Assembly (NCBI GenBank): GCA_030512295.1
Contig: JAULSR010000002.1
Coordinates: 7,564,001-7,628,000, forward strand
Origin: Bombardia bombarda
Lineage: Eukaryota; Ascomycota; Sordariomycetes; Sordariales; Lasiosphaeriaceae
Length of the DNA stretch: 64,000 nucleotides
Reading direction: 5' to 3'
In this document: piece by piece, positions 1-11,200 of the stretch
How the letters are laid out: the number at the start of each line of letters is the position of its first letter
Position numbering within the stretch: position 1 is the stretch's first letter
Translations under genes and position numbers: made by a program
Notes under the pieces: model-generated
Databases searched by the model: none
What the model saw: the letters and a program-made list of their open reading frames with translations, nothing else
What the model was told of the DNA's origin: nothing

Positions 1-3000
1 GAGACCCGACAGAACGGGACTGGACAGCAGTGAGCGACGACAGCATCTTGGATGGGGCATATGCCGACTTTTGCTGTGCTGGCGCGCGACAAGGCCGCCG
101 GGAGCGTATCGCTAAACGTGAGCGTCAAGACAAGAAAAAAAAAGAGATTAGGAAGGGTGGTACATTGCATTGCATTGCTTGGGAGCAGCGTCGCAGCTGG
201 TCGCCATTACAATTGTCGGCCGAGGTTGAGAGGTCAGAGCAAGCGGCTGCATTCGGCATTCTGTCTGCAGGTCCCGTCCACGCGTGCATCTCTGATGTCT
301 CTTGGTCTGCACCTGCGCAGGGCGAGGAAGACGAGACGGAATGCAGGAGCTGTAGTCGCTCAGTGGGCAGCCACCCAGCAGTGGGTGTAGGAGCCAGCGC
401 TGGCAAGAGCACTGCACTGGAGCGCGGGGCAAGCCGCCCGCAATCGGCGGTCCATTTGGTGGAAATGTCAACAAACTGTGCAGCCTGTGCTCGCTCGCAG
501 AAAATAAGATGAAACGGGGCAAAGTTTGTCTCTGGGAAATAACGGCGCCGTTGGATTGGCTGGCGGCCAGATCAAGAGCCCTGGAGCCGCCTTGGGATCG
601 GGGAGTCGCCAGAATCCAAGTGCCTGATTGCCAGAGGCGCGCGTCAATTCTTCCATTTAATTTGGAGCGTCAAGGTGATCGATCCCGCTAGTGGCACCCT
701 AGTGGGGGCCCCGCACTGACCTTGCCATCTAATTTTGGAGGAACGCACGGGCCCGGATCCCCATCTCGCCGCGCCATTGGCCGACTTCCAATGCATCTGC
801 TGCTGCAAAAGTACCTTTGCACATATTTCTGCTCACAAGAAACATTCTCCCTTGGACCCATCGTTTATGTCAGGTACAGATTGAATCTCCAAATCTGGCT
901 CGTCTAGGGTGCAGGGTAGATCTGTCAGCTCCTTCCTCATTCGCTGGTTTTCCCGCTGCTGGTGTTCACCCGTCCCCCTGTCCTCCAGCAGCGACAAGGA
1001 GGGCAAGCGGTGACTTGCAACTGGCAACAGCGCGTTCTGGCACGGTCTCTGCCGCAATCTTTGTCGCAAGCAATGACAAAACGGCAAAAATGACAGAATC
1101 AACAAACCAGTCTGCCCCAGACAGACATGCCAAATGCTTTGTCATGCGCCATGGCAATTTCAATGGATATTGACAGATGCAATATCGGAATACGGACAGA
1201 CGATCTTGCACCCGCGCGCGGCCTGGTCAATCCTCCGTCGGTCGGGCCTGTCAATCCCTCAAGCGCTACCAATCTGTCAACCATCATCCACCATCCGCCA
1301 ACGTCACATGCTGGGATTTGGGTCTCATCCCATCTCTGAATACATACCTACGTGCTCGCTTCATCCATCGTTTGCTGAGATGCGTCCGGTGGTTGCTAGC
1401 GCGCGGCGCAAAAGCTTCTGGAGGAGGCAAAGTGGGAGATAGTGCAACGGCTTGACCTATCTTGGATCTATCTGGGCCTCGTTTTCAGCCCAATCTTTTC
1501 TTCACACTAACTGCCCTACCCCGCAGACCTGATACTGCGGCCTTTTGAGCCTCTCGCCGACATGGAAGCTCTGACCTTGAGTCTATGGAACCTTCACCTT
1601 GCTCTCACCTTCTGTGCCTCTGTGCTAACGATTAGTGCAGATAATTGGAGGTGTGCAGTTGGCAATCTGACAGACCTTGAGATGGTTGCACAGCCGGGCT
1701 GGGCCACTCTTTTCCGTTGGAACCGTCTTATTACCAAGATCGTGGCTCCGTTTCAAAACATGTCAGGCCTTGCTTCGACCTTCCTTCGACCATTCCGGAC
1801 CTTTGCTCGTGGGCCGGCCGAACCTCTTGCGTCCGGCCCTTCGGCTCACCTGCCTTAAGCCCGGCATCTAGCTACATCATCTACCATGCCGCACGTGTCT
1901 CGCGCGTCACCGACCACCCTTTAGGTCGCTCTTGGCTCGGCCAACAACACCAACCCAGGGCCCCCTAACAGCCCGCCAGTGGCCCGGCCACGGTCCATGG
2001 GTTTAGGTTTGCTACTCGTCGTTTCACTCGTCACCTAACAGCTCAGTACCTGGCGGCAGGTAGGGCTGTTCTCCACAGGCCATCGAAGCTGCAACTCTAC
2101 CTTCCATCTCTCTCGAATCCTCGAGTCCTTATCGCCAGATAAGCACAACAGGCCAAGATCTCATGTTGGTGCAAGTAGTCTTGCTTCACGCCGCTTTGTT
2201 GGTGTCGGCACTTGCGTGATTAAAGTTATTATCTTTATTTATAAACCCCACGCCTTCTGTTGGATTTCGGGAAAGCAATCGAAACCAACACAACGAAGCT
2301 ACTCCCTGTGAAACTTCCAAACGTGGCTGGCTTATCTTGGTCAAAGATTTGAGATCTATCAAGCTTCATTCTGCCACGCTTGCATCACAACCTTATCCAT
2401 TCTTCCGTACGTTGACACGCCCTCGATGCCCAAGTGGGCAATTCTCTGACCTGGAATACGACATTGCGGCCGCACGACTGTATTTAGATTCGAGACTTGG
2501 TACAGCAGGTTTCCAAGTCTTGTCCAAGGTCCCCCAGCGTTCAAACAAGATGACCGCCCCAGAGACTAGGCGAACGGCAATCACCACCGGTGGCAACCAC
2601 CTGGACATTTCGAGAGAGCATGAAGGAGATTGATACACCTGTCGCGTATGTTTGACATGCCTAATTCTTTAACGTTCCTGCTCGTTTCTAAAGCTCGTCA
2701 AGTTCGCCCGCAGTCGCGCTGGTCGTGCAACTTCGAAGTTGGCATCTCTCTTGCCATATGTTTTGCGGCTATGAAAACTTTCATCCCTGAATCTAACCAA
2801 TATCTCACCATCACACCAACCATTGATCAATATTTCCGAAATGGGATACATGTTTGACAGTGGGCCGAAATATCTTGGCCAGCATGCGATAAGTTCCTAC
2901 CCCAGCTGTTTATCCAACATGATGATGACCTCTACTTTGTGATGTTATTTTTGGTTAGTTTTTTTCTTCACCATCCTGGCGGTAGCCTGCAACTATCTAG

Positions 3001-4430
3001 AAGTTGCTCTTCCCCCCTAGTTTTACTCAGCCGTATCCAGGGCTTTCTTCATTGATCTGTCAGTAAGGATCTCGACGAACCTAATGGTCAGAGTTGCATC
3101 CCAACGGGAACTGGCCGCCCACGATCCGGTCTTAATCCCGAAGAGCCAAGCACGCTACTATTGATGAACGCGCCGTCAAGCCACCAAGCCACCAAGCCAC
3201 CAAGCCACCAAGCCACTTTTTAATGCCCGACGACAGGCTGTTCTTGAGCCTCTGGACTTTTTATACAACGACAGTCATCAGGCATTACGATATCTAAGAA
3301 AAGGCCCGAAACATTTCCACCCCCGCGAATGATGCATCCGATCGGCCAAAAGCTTGTTGCCATGTGAGCCAATTGGCAGCAGACGGAAGTGAGGCAGGCC
3401 TGGGCAATTCAGGCTAATTACAAACCGGCTCCAATGCCTGGCGGTTGACAGAACGGGCAACCAACCCAGCCAGCCAGCCAGCCAGCCATGCACCCCGAGC
3501 CCGCACAAGCGGAGATCTGCACGACTAGGCAAGGTAGCTTAGCAAAACCGTTGCCGCTTCTTCTCCTCCTTAGCCATATCTGGGGAAGAAGGTCAAGGTC
3601 ATCGTCACCGAGGCTTCCTGGCCCCCTCATCTCCTCATCTCCTCATTCCCCGCCAAACATACAAGACCAGACCCAACAGCGTAAACTGTGCAACCTCAAT
3701 CCAGGACAAGAGATCTTGAGGCAAGATGAGTTGACTGACTGACGACAGCAACATGCGACACGACTCAAAGCGAGTTAGTGTGGTCGTCGACTGCTACTAC
3801 GGTATTCATCCGGGACGCAAGAAGACGGCAGGATGGGTATGCTTCTCGTGGGGTCACAACTCCATTTACCCCTCACCCCAGCCCATGGGTGATGGGTGAT
3901 GGGGTGTGAGTGCGAGCGTGGTGGTGGTGAGTGATGTTGCAACACATCACATTTCGGCATGGCGACGACCGATCACTACCGGAGTCAGTAAGCCTACCGT
4001 CGACATGATTTGCTGGGTCGCTCTCGCGAGTTTAAGCTAAAGCTGGGAGAATCCAATATCGTTTCTGGACCCTCTCTAGATGGCCCGATTAACACATGTA
4101 TGCTATGCTATACACCATCATACCCAGATGTCGGGGCCCTCGCTTCTCCTCGGTTCGATTCCCGGGCATTTGGGCAATGTAACAATATTGGATTTCCCAG
4201 TCGACGGATATTTATTACTTGGGCCCTTCTGGCCGGCGTAGCTGTGAGGAGGAGCTGTTCCTTTCCGATGCCCTGCTCCTCGAGACTGCCTGTCCATCCC
4301 ACTTTGCTTTTCTCATTGTGTCAGTCTGGTTAGTGGCTGGGACGTTTGCATTTTCTGTGCTACATATCCCCCTCGTTCTTCAAATTCAAACACCCAGAAA
4401 AGCAAAGCAAAGCAACGCTTTGGAGCAACA
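1..4430. other. Long spacer without a convincing gene
   Basis: Only short unrelated ORFs are open here (the longest is 160 codons) and none resembles a known family or has a convincing exon structure. The last few hundred bases should hold the promoter and 5' leader of the sugar transporter that starts at 4431. An 8-base tandem repeat lies at 3178-3216 and a short CCAG run near 3470-3488. Confidence 0.5.
3178..3216. repeat. 8-bp tandem repeat (AAGCCACC)~4.9
   Basis: Almost five perfect head-to-tail copies of AAGCCACC lie in non-coding DNA upstream of the sugar transporter. It looks like a simple slippage repeat and no function is evident. Confidence 0.9.
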
Positions 4431-6430
4431 ATGGGCGGCGGAAACACCGGCGCCGGTGGCTTCTACGATGCCGCGCTCGTCAGACGCCAGGCCCTCATGG
4501 GCAAGAGTGGCCCTGCGGCGCTGGTGAAGAACTTTAGGGTGTTCAGGATTGCCGCCTTTGCTTGCATCGGCGGTGTCCTGTATGGCTACAACCAGGGCAT
4601 GTTCTCGGGTGTCCTTGCCATGCCTGCCTTTCAGCAGCGTATGTTTTCCTTTTAGTTTGACCGAATAACACAAGGGCGGGTAAATCACTAAAATGATGAT
4701 ACAGATATGGGCGAATATGACCCGGTAGACCCCAATGCAGACCAGACCAAGAAGGGCTGGCTGACTTCTATTCTTGAGCTGGGAGCTTGGGTTGGTACGC
4801 TGTTGTCGGGTTTCATGGCCGAGGTTCTCTCGAGGAAGTACGGTGTGCTGGTAGCTTGCACTGTCTTTGTTCTTGGTGTCGTTATCCAGGCTACATCGGT
4901 GACAGTTGGGTACAACGCCATCTTGGCCGGTCGGTTCATCACGTATGTCTTCCTCTCCCTCTATACCCTGAACAGTATGTCAAGACCGGGTGATATGGCC
5001 GTGGCTGACTTGATTCGTACCTCAGTGGTTTGGGAGTTGGAGGCTTGGCCATGATCATTCCTCTCTACAACTCCGAGGTCGCGCCCCCAGAGGTACGCGG
5101 AGCTTTGGTAGCCACGCAACAACTGGCTATCTGCTTCGGTATCATGGTCAGCTTCTGGATCGATTAGTATGTCCCCCAACCCACCCCCCTTTTCCGCAAC
5201 CACATCACTCACAACAGTAACAGCGGCACCAACTACATGGGTGGTGTCGATCTCGCGACCCAGTCAGACGGAGCCTGGCTGACGCCCATCTGCCTTCAAA
5301 TTCTCCCCGCCCTGATCCTATTCATCGGCATGATCTTCATGCCCTTCTCCCCACGTTGGCTAGTCCACCACGGCCGTGAAGACGAAGCTCGCACGGTGCT
5401 TGCCGACCTCCGCGGCCTCCCGCTCGACCACGAGCTGGTGGAGCTCGAGTTCCTCGAGATCAAGGCCCAATCCCTGTTCGAGAAGCGCAGCGTCGCAGAA
5501 CTATTCCCCCAGCTGCGCGAGCCCACCAAGTGGAACATCTTCAAGCTGCAGTTCGTCGCCATCGCGAAGCTCTTTCAGACACGCGCCATGTTCAAGCGCG
5601 TCATCGTCTCGACCGTCACCATGTTCTTCCAGCAGTGGACCGGCATCAACGCAGTGCTGTACTATGCCCCCACCATCTTCCAGCAGCTCGGCCTCAGCAC
5701 CACCACGACGTCTCTGCTCGCCACGGGTGTCGTCGGCATCGTCATGTTCCTGGCCACCATCCCCGCGGTGCTGTACATCGACCGCGTGGGCCGCAAGCCC
5801 GTGCTCACCATTGGCGCCATCGGCATGGCGACCTGCCACATCATCATTGCTGTCATCGTGGCCAAGAACATTGGCTACTGGGACATGAACCCGGCGGCCG
5901 GCTGGGCGGCCGTGTGCATGGTCTGGCTGTTTGTCGTCCACTTTGGCTACTCATGGGGCCCGTGTGCCTGGATCATCGTTGCTGAGATCTGGCCGCTGAG
6001 CACGCGGCCGTATGGCGTGTCGCTTGGTGCGTCGAGCAACTGGATGAACAACTTTATCGTGGGCCAGGTCACGCCGGATATGCTCAAGAGTATTACATAT
6101 GGGACGTATATTTTGTTTGGACTGCTGACGTATCTGGGCGCGGCGTTCATTTGGTTCTATGTGCCCGAGACGAAGCGGTTGACGTTGGAGGAGATGGTAT
6201 GTTACAACTCTGATTTTTGAAGTACTGTGCGTGACTGATGCTAATCGATATGATAGGATGTCGTGTTTGGATCGGAAGGCACTGCCCAGGCTGACTTTGA
6301 GCGTATGGACGAAATTAACTATGAGATTGGCCTCACGCAGCTCCTGCGGGGCGGCGATGGCGGTGGGGATACTTATACGCCTGCTGGGGCTGAGAAGGAG
6401 AAGGGTAGCGAACATGGTGACGAGGTGTAG
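4431..6430 (+). CDS. MFS sugar transporter (SP family)
   Basis: Likely plasma-membrane hexose/sugar:H+ symporter of the major facilitator superfamily. Exons are 4431-4638, 4705-4942, 5026-5166, 5218-6196 and 6257-6430; they sum to 1740 bases (579 aa), a normal length with room for 12 membrane segments. Visible SP-family signatures are GYNQGMFSG in the first membrane segment, GRFITGLGVGG, PLYNSEVAPPEVRGAL, the loop motif PFSPRWLVHHG, QQWTGINAVLYYAP, DRVGRKP and a PETKRLTLEEM variant of PETKG. All introns start GTATGT except the third, GTATGTC, which follows the split Tyr codon. ATG 4431 follows an A-rich leader (GGAGCAACAATGG). The cytoplasmic tail is short and ends in charged residues. Substrate cannot be told from sequence; quinate or galacturonate are alternatives. 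The gene stands alone. Confidence 0.93.
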
Positions 6431-7095
6431 GTTGTTAGTTGAGGGGGAGGGAGCTGTAAATTCAATCGAACAAAACCAGTAGGTTGAAGAATGTTGTCTG
6501 GCTGTTGGTTGGGGGTAATATGTCTTGGAGTTCAACAAAGGCATCACTACTGGCACTTTAACCATCAACTTGAAAGATTATATCAAACTTGAACAAGATG
6601 TGGTGTTTTCCTATGAAAGAAATTCGGAAACCGCGATGGCAAGTTGTTTTGAAATGTACGCTGAAGCTCTTCTGCCTTCAATGAGCAGTGCTAACTTCTC
6701 CTTTATCAAACTTCATTATTTACGTTTATCAAATCACATGATACTGATAGTTCAGGTTTTATGTCGCATCTGACACATTATTTTTTTCTTTGCTGAATAT
6801 TTTAGGATAGAGCTAAGATAAAGACGCTCAAAATGCACAGCTTATGCTACTTGTGTATAATATTTTTAAGATCTTTTGCTAATATGTTTCAATTTTGCTG
6901 ATATTCTCATCTTTCCAAAATGTGAAGCCTGACTTCCAACCACTAGTCTAAAGAACCTTTCCTACAAGTCTCTTCAAGAATAGTAATCTTAGCAGACTAT
7001 TATGCCATTTTATAAAACGTAATGTTCATTCATTCTAGACCATTCATAAACCCTGATTCGTCTCATAGAGTAGTTAGGTACCTGCTGCTCCTTAG
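6431..7095. other. AT-rich convergent spacer
   Basis: This lies between the 3' ends of the sugar transporter (+) and the ankyrin gene (-). It is visibly more AT-rich than its neighbours and should hold both 3' UTRs and polyadenylation signals. I see no gene in it. Confidence 0.5.
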
Positions 7096-8517
7096 TTATG
7101 CCAACATGAGCTGGATCTCAGCCTCCCGCTTGTTCTTCTCCTTCTGAGCTTTCATCTCCGCCTCCAGCGTCTCACAATCACGTTTCCATCTCGCATACTC
7201 TGGGGTGCCAAACATACTGCGCGACGTGTTCCGAACGCCATGCTGTTGTCCAAGAAAATGCTGCATCACTTTATTGGAATCACTGGACGGCCCACCGGCT
7301 GGAGCGAGTGGGCTTGGGTCATAGCTCGACTGCGGGTAAGACTGAGGTTGAAGACCTGGCTGAGGAAAGGGGGCTGGGTTGAGCAACCGGCTAAAGGCTT
7401 CTATGAATTCCATCTGTTTCGTGAAGGGGTTATTGATGTCTCGAGGTGGCTGCTGCCGCACATTTTCCATGTTAGGTTTGAATTTGATGTCGCTCGGAGT
7501 CGTATCAGGCTGTGGGGGCTGGGTATCATTGTTGTTTGAGCCTTGGCTGAGAGATCCTGCATTGGGAATGGGAACAACTGGAGGTTGATGCCGGCTGACT
7601 ATGCCAGCCCCAGTCCTCTGAGCTATCCTGTTCACTCCATCCCGCAAGATCTCGGAGATCAACTCGTAGCTACCCAGATACTCCTTCACATACTCGCTGG
7701 CTCTCAACCACAACAAAGGATCGATACTAGCGGTATCAGCTCCACAATCTAGCAACAAGTCGACAGTCTCTATTCGACCATAGCGAGCCGCCATATGCAG
7801 CGGTGTTCGACCAAACATATCCACTGGGCCAAGAGAAGCTCCAGACCGTACAAGCTCCCTGGCAATTTCTGTCTCGCCCATCTCGGCTGCAATATGTAGC
7901 GGTGTGCATCCGCCGGCATCGCGCGACTCGAGAAGCTCTTGCACCTGACCTGATACGCCGACGTGGCCGAGTAGCTTCAGAGCTATTTGAGGGCTGGGAC
8001 CTCGCAGGGCTTCGTGGACGGCTGTTGAGGTCTGGATGGCGCTGTGTTGGTTGCCTCTGACCTCGGCGCCGGCATCGATGAGGGTCATTACAAGCCGTTC
8101 GTTTCCATGGAAGGCCGCTTTGCTCAGGGCGTCTGCGAGGCTGGTGGGTCGCGGGCCCCAAGAGTGGCGCCAGGGGTGAAGGACAAACACGGCTGCCAGG
8201 CGCTGCATCTCAACAGAACGTGGTACGGCCATGTCGGTAGACATCGGGATTTGGTGAGAGGGTGATGCTGATGAGGGCGAGTACCCTGGAGCGGCCGAGG
8301 CCATAGCGCCAGGGGTATGCTCGGAGGCGACGCCATCGTAGCTTGCTGAGGGTGGTGAGTAGGGAGGAGGAGGCTCCAGTGGCTGGTTGGTGGTGGTGGT
8401 GGTGGTGGTGGTGGTGGTGGTGGCAGGCAGTGACGACACAGGCTGATGACGGCCGGGTTGAGCAGGGTCGGTCGACTGCAATGTCGTTGCCCTGTGGCGG
8501 CGGAGCCAGCGAGCCAT
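7096..8517 (-). CDS. Ankyrin-repeat protein with low-complexity N-terminus
   Basis: Uninterrupted 473-codon gene. The N-terminal about 95 residues are Pro/Ser/Thr-rich and include a run of 12 Thr encoded by a GGT/ACC repeat at about 8388-8423. The centre (about residues 120-290) has ankyrin repeats: DALSKAAFHGNERLVMTLID, GGCTPLHIAAEMGETEIARE and FGRTPLHMAARYGRIETVDL are clear repeat helices. The tail is Pro/Gln-rich, then a charged probable coiled coil (RDCETLEAEMKAQKEKNKRE). Ankyrin repeats mediate protein binding, and there is no enzymatic domain, membrane segment or signal peptide, so the cellular role is unknown. The start could lie further in, at one of the later Met codons (for example MASAAPGYSP). 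The Thr run may vary in length between strains. Confidence 0.75.
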   Translation of the reverse strand: MARWLRRHRATTLQSTDPAQPGRHQPVSSLPATTTTTTTTTTTNQPLEPPPPYSPPSASYDGVASEHTPGAMASAAPGYSPSSASPSHQIPMSTDMAVPRSVEMQRLAAVFVLHPWRHSWGPRPTSLADALSKAAFHGNERLVMTLIDAGAEVRGNQHSAIQTSTAVHEALRGPSPQIALKLLGHVGVSGQVQELLESRDAGGCTPLHIAAEMGETEIARELVRSGASLGPVDMFGRTPLHMAARYGRIETVDLLLDCGADTASIDPLLWLRASEYVKEYLGSYELISEILRDGVNRIAQRTGAGIVSRHQPPVVPIPNAGSLSQGSNNNDTQPPQPDTTPSDIKFKPNMENVRQQPPRDINNPFTKQMEFIEAFSRLLNPAPFPQPGLQPQSYPQSSYDPSPLAPAGGPSSDSNKVMQHFLGQQHGVRNTSRSMFGTPEYARWKRDCETLEAEMKAQKEKNKREAEIQLMLA

Positions 8518-8708
8518 ATTGAATATAGATAAGTAGTGCTCTGGTATGGATATATGTTATCGAAGTCAAGATTTCTCGGCAAACGTCGAGTTCTTGGCTG
8601 TTAATCAGTCGCCGTTCATCATCAAGTGCGGGGCCATGGTGAAGCTCGAGTGCTGACACTGCCTGCTCAGTAAGGAAGGTATTTGGAGAGGGTGGGTGGT
8701 GCGGGGTT

Positions 8709-8747
8709 CAGCTGAGGATAGCAGCTGAGGATAGCAGCTGAGGATAG
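8709..8747. repeat. 13-bp tandem repeat, 3 copies
   Basis: Three perfect copies of CAGCTGAGGATAG lie just upstream of the ankyrin gene's 5' end (about 190 bases from its ATG). Each copy holds the E-box-like palindrome CAGCTG. It could be a slippage repeat or a repeated binding site. Confidence 0.85.
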
Positions 8748-10149
8748 GACGGTACTGGACTTATTAGAAGACTTGATAGGAATCGATATAGTGGGGGGGG
8801 ACACGGTAATTAAGTCACAATTCGTCATGCATCTGGCGATAAAGGAAATCGCCATGACCTTCCATATTCCATCCTTGTTGCAAAGCTCCCGTCTCGGATT
8901 CTAGAGCGGATTAACATCCTGTTCGTTCCTTCGCAATTCGAACAGATGTAGAGATTCCGTTATCTTGGCAGCTACATCCAGATAAGCTTGCTCAGGCAGG
9001 TACGAAGTGGTATGGTCAAGGGTGGGCATCAGTGCCAGAGACCCAGACCGTCTTGCTCGTTCCTTCCCGAAGTGGTTGCGACCCGGCTTGGCACCATGGA
9101 ACACGTTCTTCTGTACGAAGTAGTAAGTCTAGGGCTGAGTAAGATAGTGTGTTACTAACAATTCTGTTAACAAGTCGTGTGAAATTCTGTTAGTGTAAGC
9201 TAGCAAGCTCCCGTCCACGTTCCGCGTTCCGCTCCTATCAGCACCACCTGCCAAAAGAGCTTTCTTCCTCTGTGCACTTGCCAACGCGTCAGCAATTCTG
9301 ACCGGAAAACCATCAACAGAAGTGATCAGCCGCGGTATCCATGTTTTCCAGGACAACAACCTATCTCTGATCCCAAGGCAGCGCCTGCATCTATATCGTT
9401 CATCCAGGTAATGCGATAATCTCGTCGCGACTTTTCACGCGCGTCTGGCAGTGCGCGACCATACGCGGTCCCGAGTCTCGACCACGACCTGCGCGACTGA
9501 CACATCCATGACTTGCAGTTGGTATCGTGGACCGCGCTATCATAGCCGTATTCCAGTCACCCGGAGAAGCCATCTTTATTTTTGCCTTCGACTGTCCCAA
9601 GTCTGAGGGTCAGTCTTCGATGTGGGCTTCCTCATGGTCAGATCACGCATAGGAGCCTATCCAAGCAATTGCTTGGGGTTGCGCTGGCCCGTCCAGTATT
9701 GCCCATTCGATTATTTCCGGCTTGTCGTCAGTTCTTGGATCCCTCACACGGCCTGATGCTCCTCTTCTTTGGACGAACCCGTCTTATTTCAGGCACCACT
9801 TCCTACAACAAATCTTTGGTTAAGAACCTGTGCTTTCCCGGCTGATGTCTTCTAACGAGATTGCTTTCTTGAAATCGCATGCGCGAAATTCAGGCCGTGG
9901 TACTGTCGACCGCTGCCTACACCCGACGATATGGGTTGGTAATGTGTGCCGCTTTCCCAACATTACTGGTGTGAATCTTCGAGTGGAGATATCCGGGGAA
10001 CGTTCCCCTCTTTGAAGCGTCTGGTTGCGACCTTCCTTTCCTGGCCTCCATCACGAGAGGTGAACCCCACGAGTCCTCACCGCCGGGCTTTTTCACCATT
10101 GTCAACGGTCACTAGTTGGAGGTTCGGTAGTCAAGGACTCGAGTGTTTA

Positions 10150-10187
10150 TCCACGCAACGTCATGGTGTCCACGCAACGTCATGGTG
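10150..10187. repeat. 19-bp direct duplication
   Basis: Two adjacent copies of TCCACGCAACGTCATGGTG lie about 1 kb upstream of the GH115 gene. A simple tandem duplication; no function is evident. Confidence 0.85.
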
Positions 10188-11200
10188 CTGGGCCGAATCG
10201 CGTCCGCGCTTGGCCGTTCGCTCGCCTTCAGGGGTAATATATCCCGATGTACGCCAAGGTCCGGTTAAACATTAAATTTCCACCTTGCTATCCACCTCGC
10301 TCCGCTTCCCCCGCATTTGGCTTGTTTGGCTCCCGCTACCAGGCCTGCCCGGCTACCAAGCCTTCTCCAACTCCCTGGTCCTTCCTTTCCGCGTTCTCGA
10401 TCCAAGTTCACTTTACTGCCGTTGCCGTGTCAATGGAGATAAATGAGACGTGATCGCGAGTATCTGAAGTCAGAACCACGATATTGGAAACGCTCGATTA
10501 GCAATATCAAGACCAGCGTATTTGATATGGGAAAGTCAGCCACCAGTGACAGCAGATCAAGATCAACATTAGCTTTTGGCATGGACCAAGGATCGCCTGC
10601 GAATCTACCCACCATTCCCCTCACATCGTGGAGAATGTGGAGAATGCAACGGTTCATTGTCTTGGCTCAGGAACGGCGGGCAATCCCTCCCGATGTACCA
10701 AGCTCTAGCACCTGGTATCCCGCCAAACCATAGCTACCTTCGCCATCCTTTTATCCGCGAGTGGCATCGTAGGATTGGATTATTGACCCCAAGACTTGGT
10801 CGTTGGGGTAATCTGCCCATCGACCCAAGATGTGGTTGGAGAATGCAAGGCGGCATACCCTCCGGAGACCAAATACGACATGGCCATGATGTATCGCTGC
10901 TGGTTAATCTATTTACCCAGGAAAATAGCAAGTGCGGATATCACTTCACATGCCATGCCGCCTGTCAATGGACGGCCGTTCCTTGCATATCCAGAGAGCT
11001 GGATATATGAGGTTATATGCACAGCGTATCCCATGTGCAGGTGTTCACTCCCTTCAACCCGTGCTTCCGCTCTCGACTTCCAGAACAGGGCTGTCTGAAG
11101 TAGCTATCTGAATGCCGCGATTCGCTTCGCGACACCACGACATCTGCAGCTCTGTCGACTATCAGATCCCCTAGGAGATCTTCTTCGCTGAGGCGCCAAC

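Larger units (their letters stand above)
8518..11200. other. Long spacer upstream of GH115
   Basis: It holds the 5' region of the ankyrin gene (-) and the promoter of the GH115 gene (+). ORFs reach only about 144 codons and show no family resemblance. A 19-base direct duplication lies at about 10150-10187. I see no transposon open frame or terminal repeats. Confidence 0.45.

Noticed and set aside
8518..11200. Degenerate transposon or RIP-mutated repeat
   Set aside because: I saw no terminal repeats, no transposase or polymerase motifs, and no strong AT shift typical of RIP.
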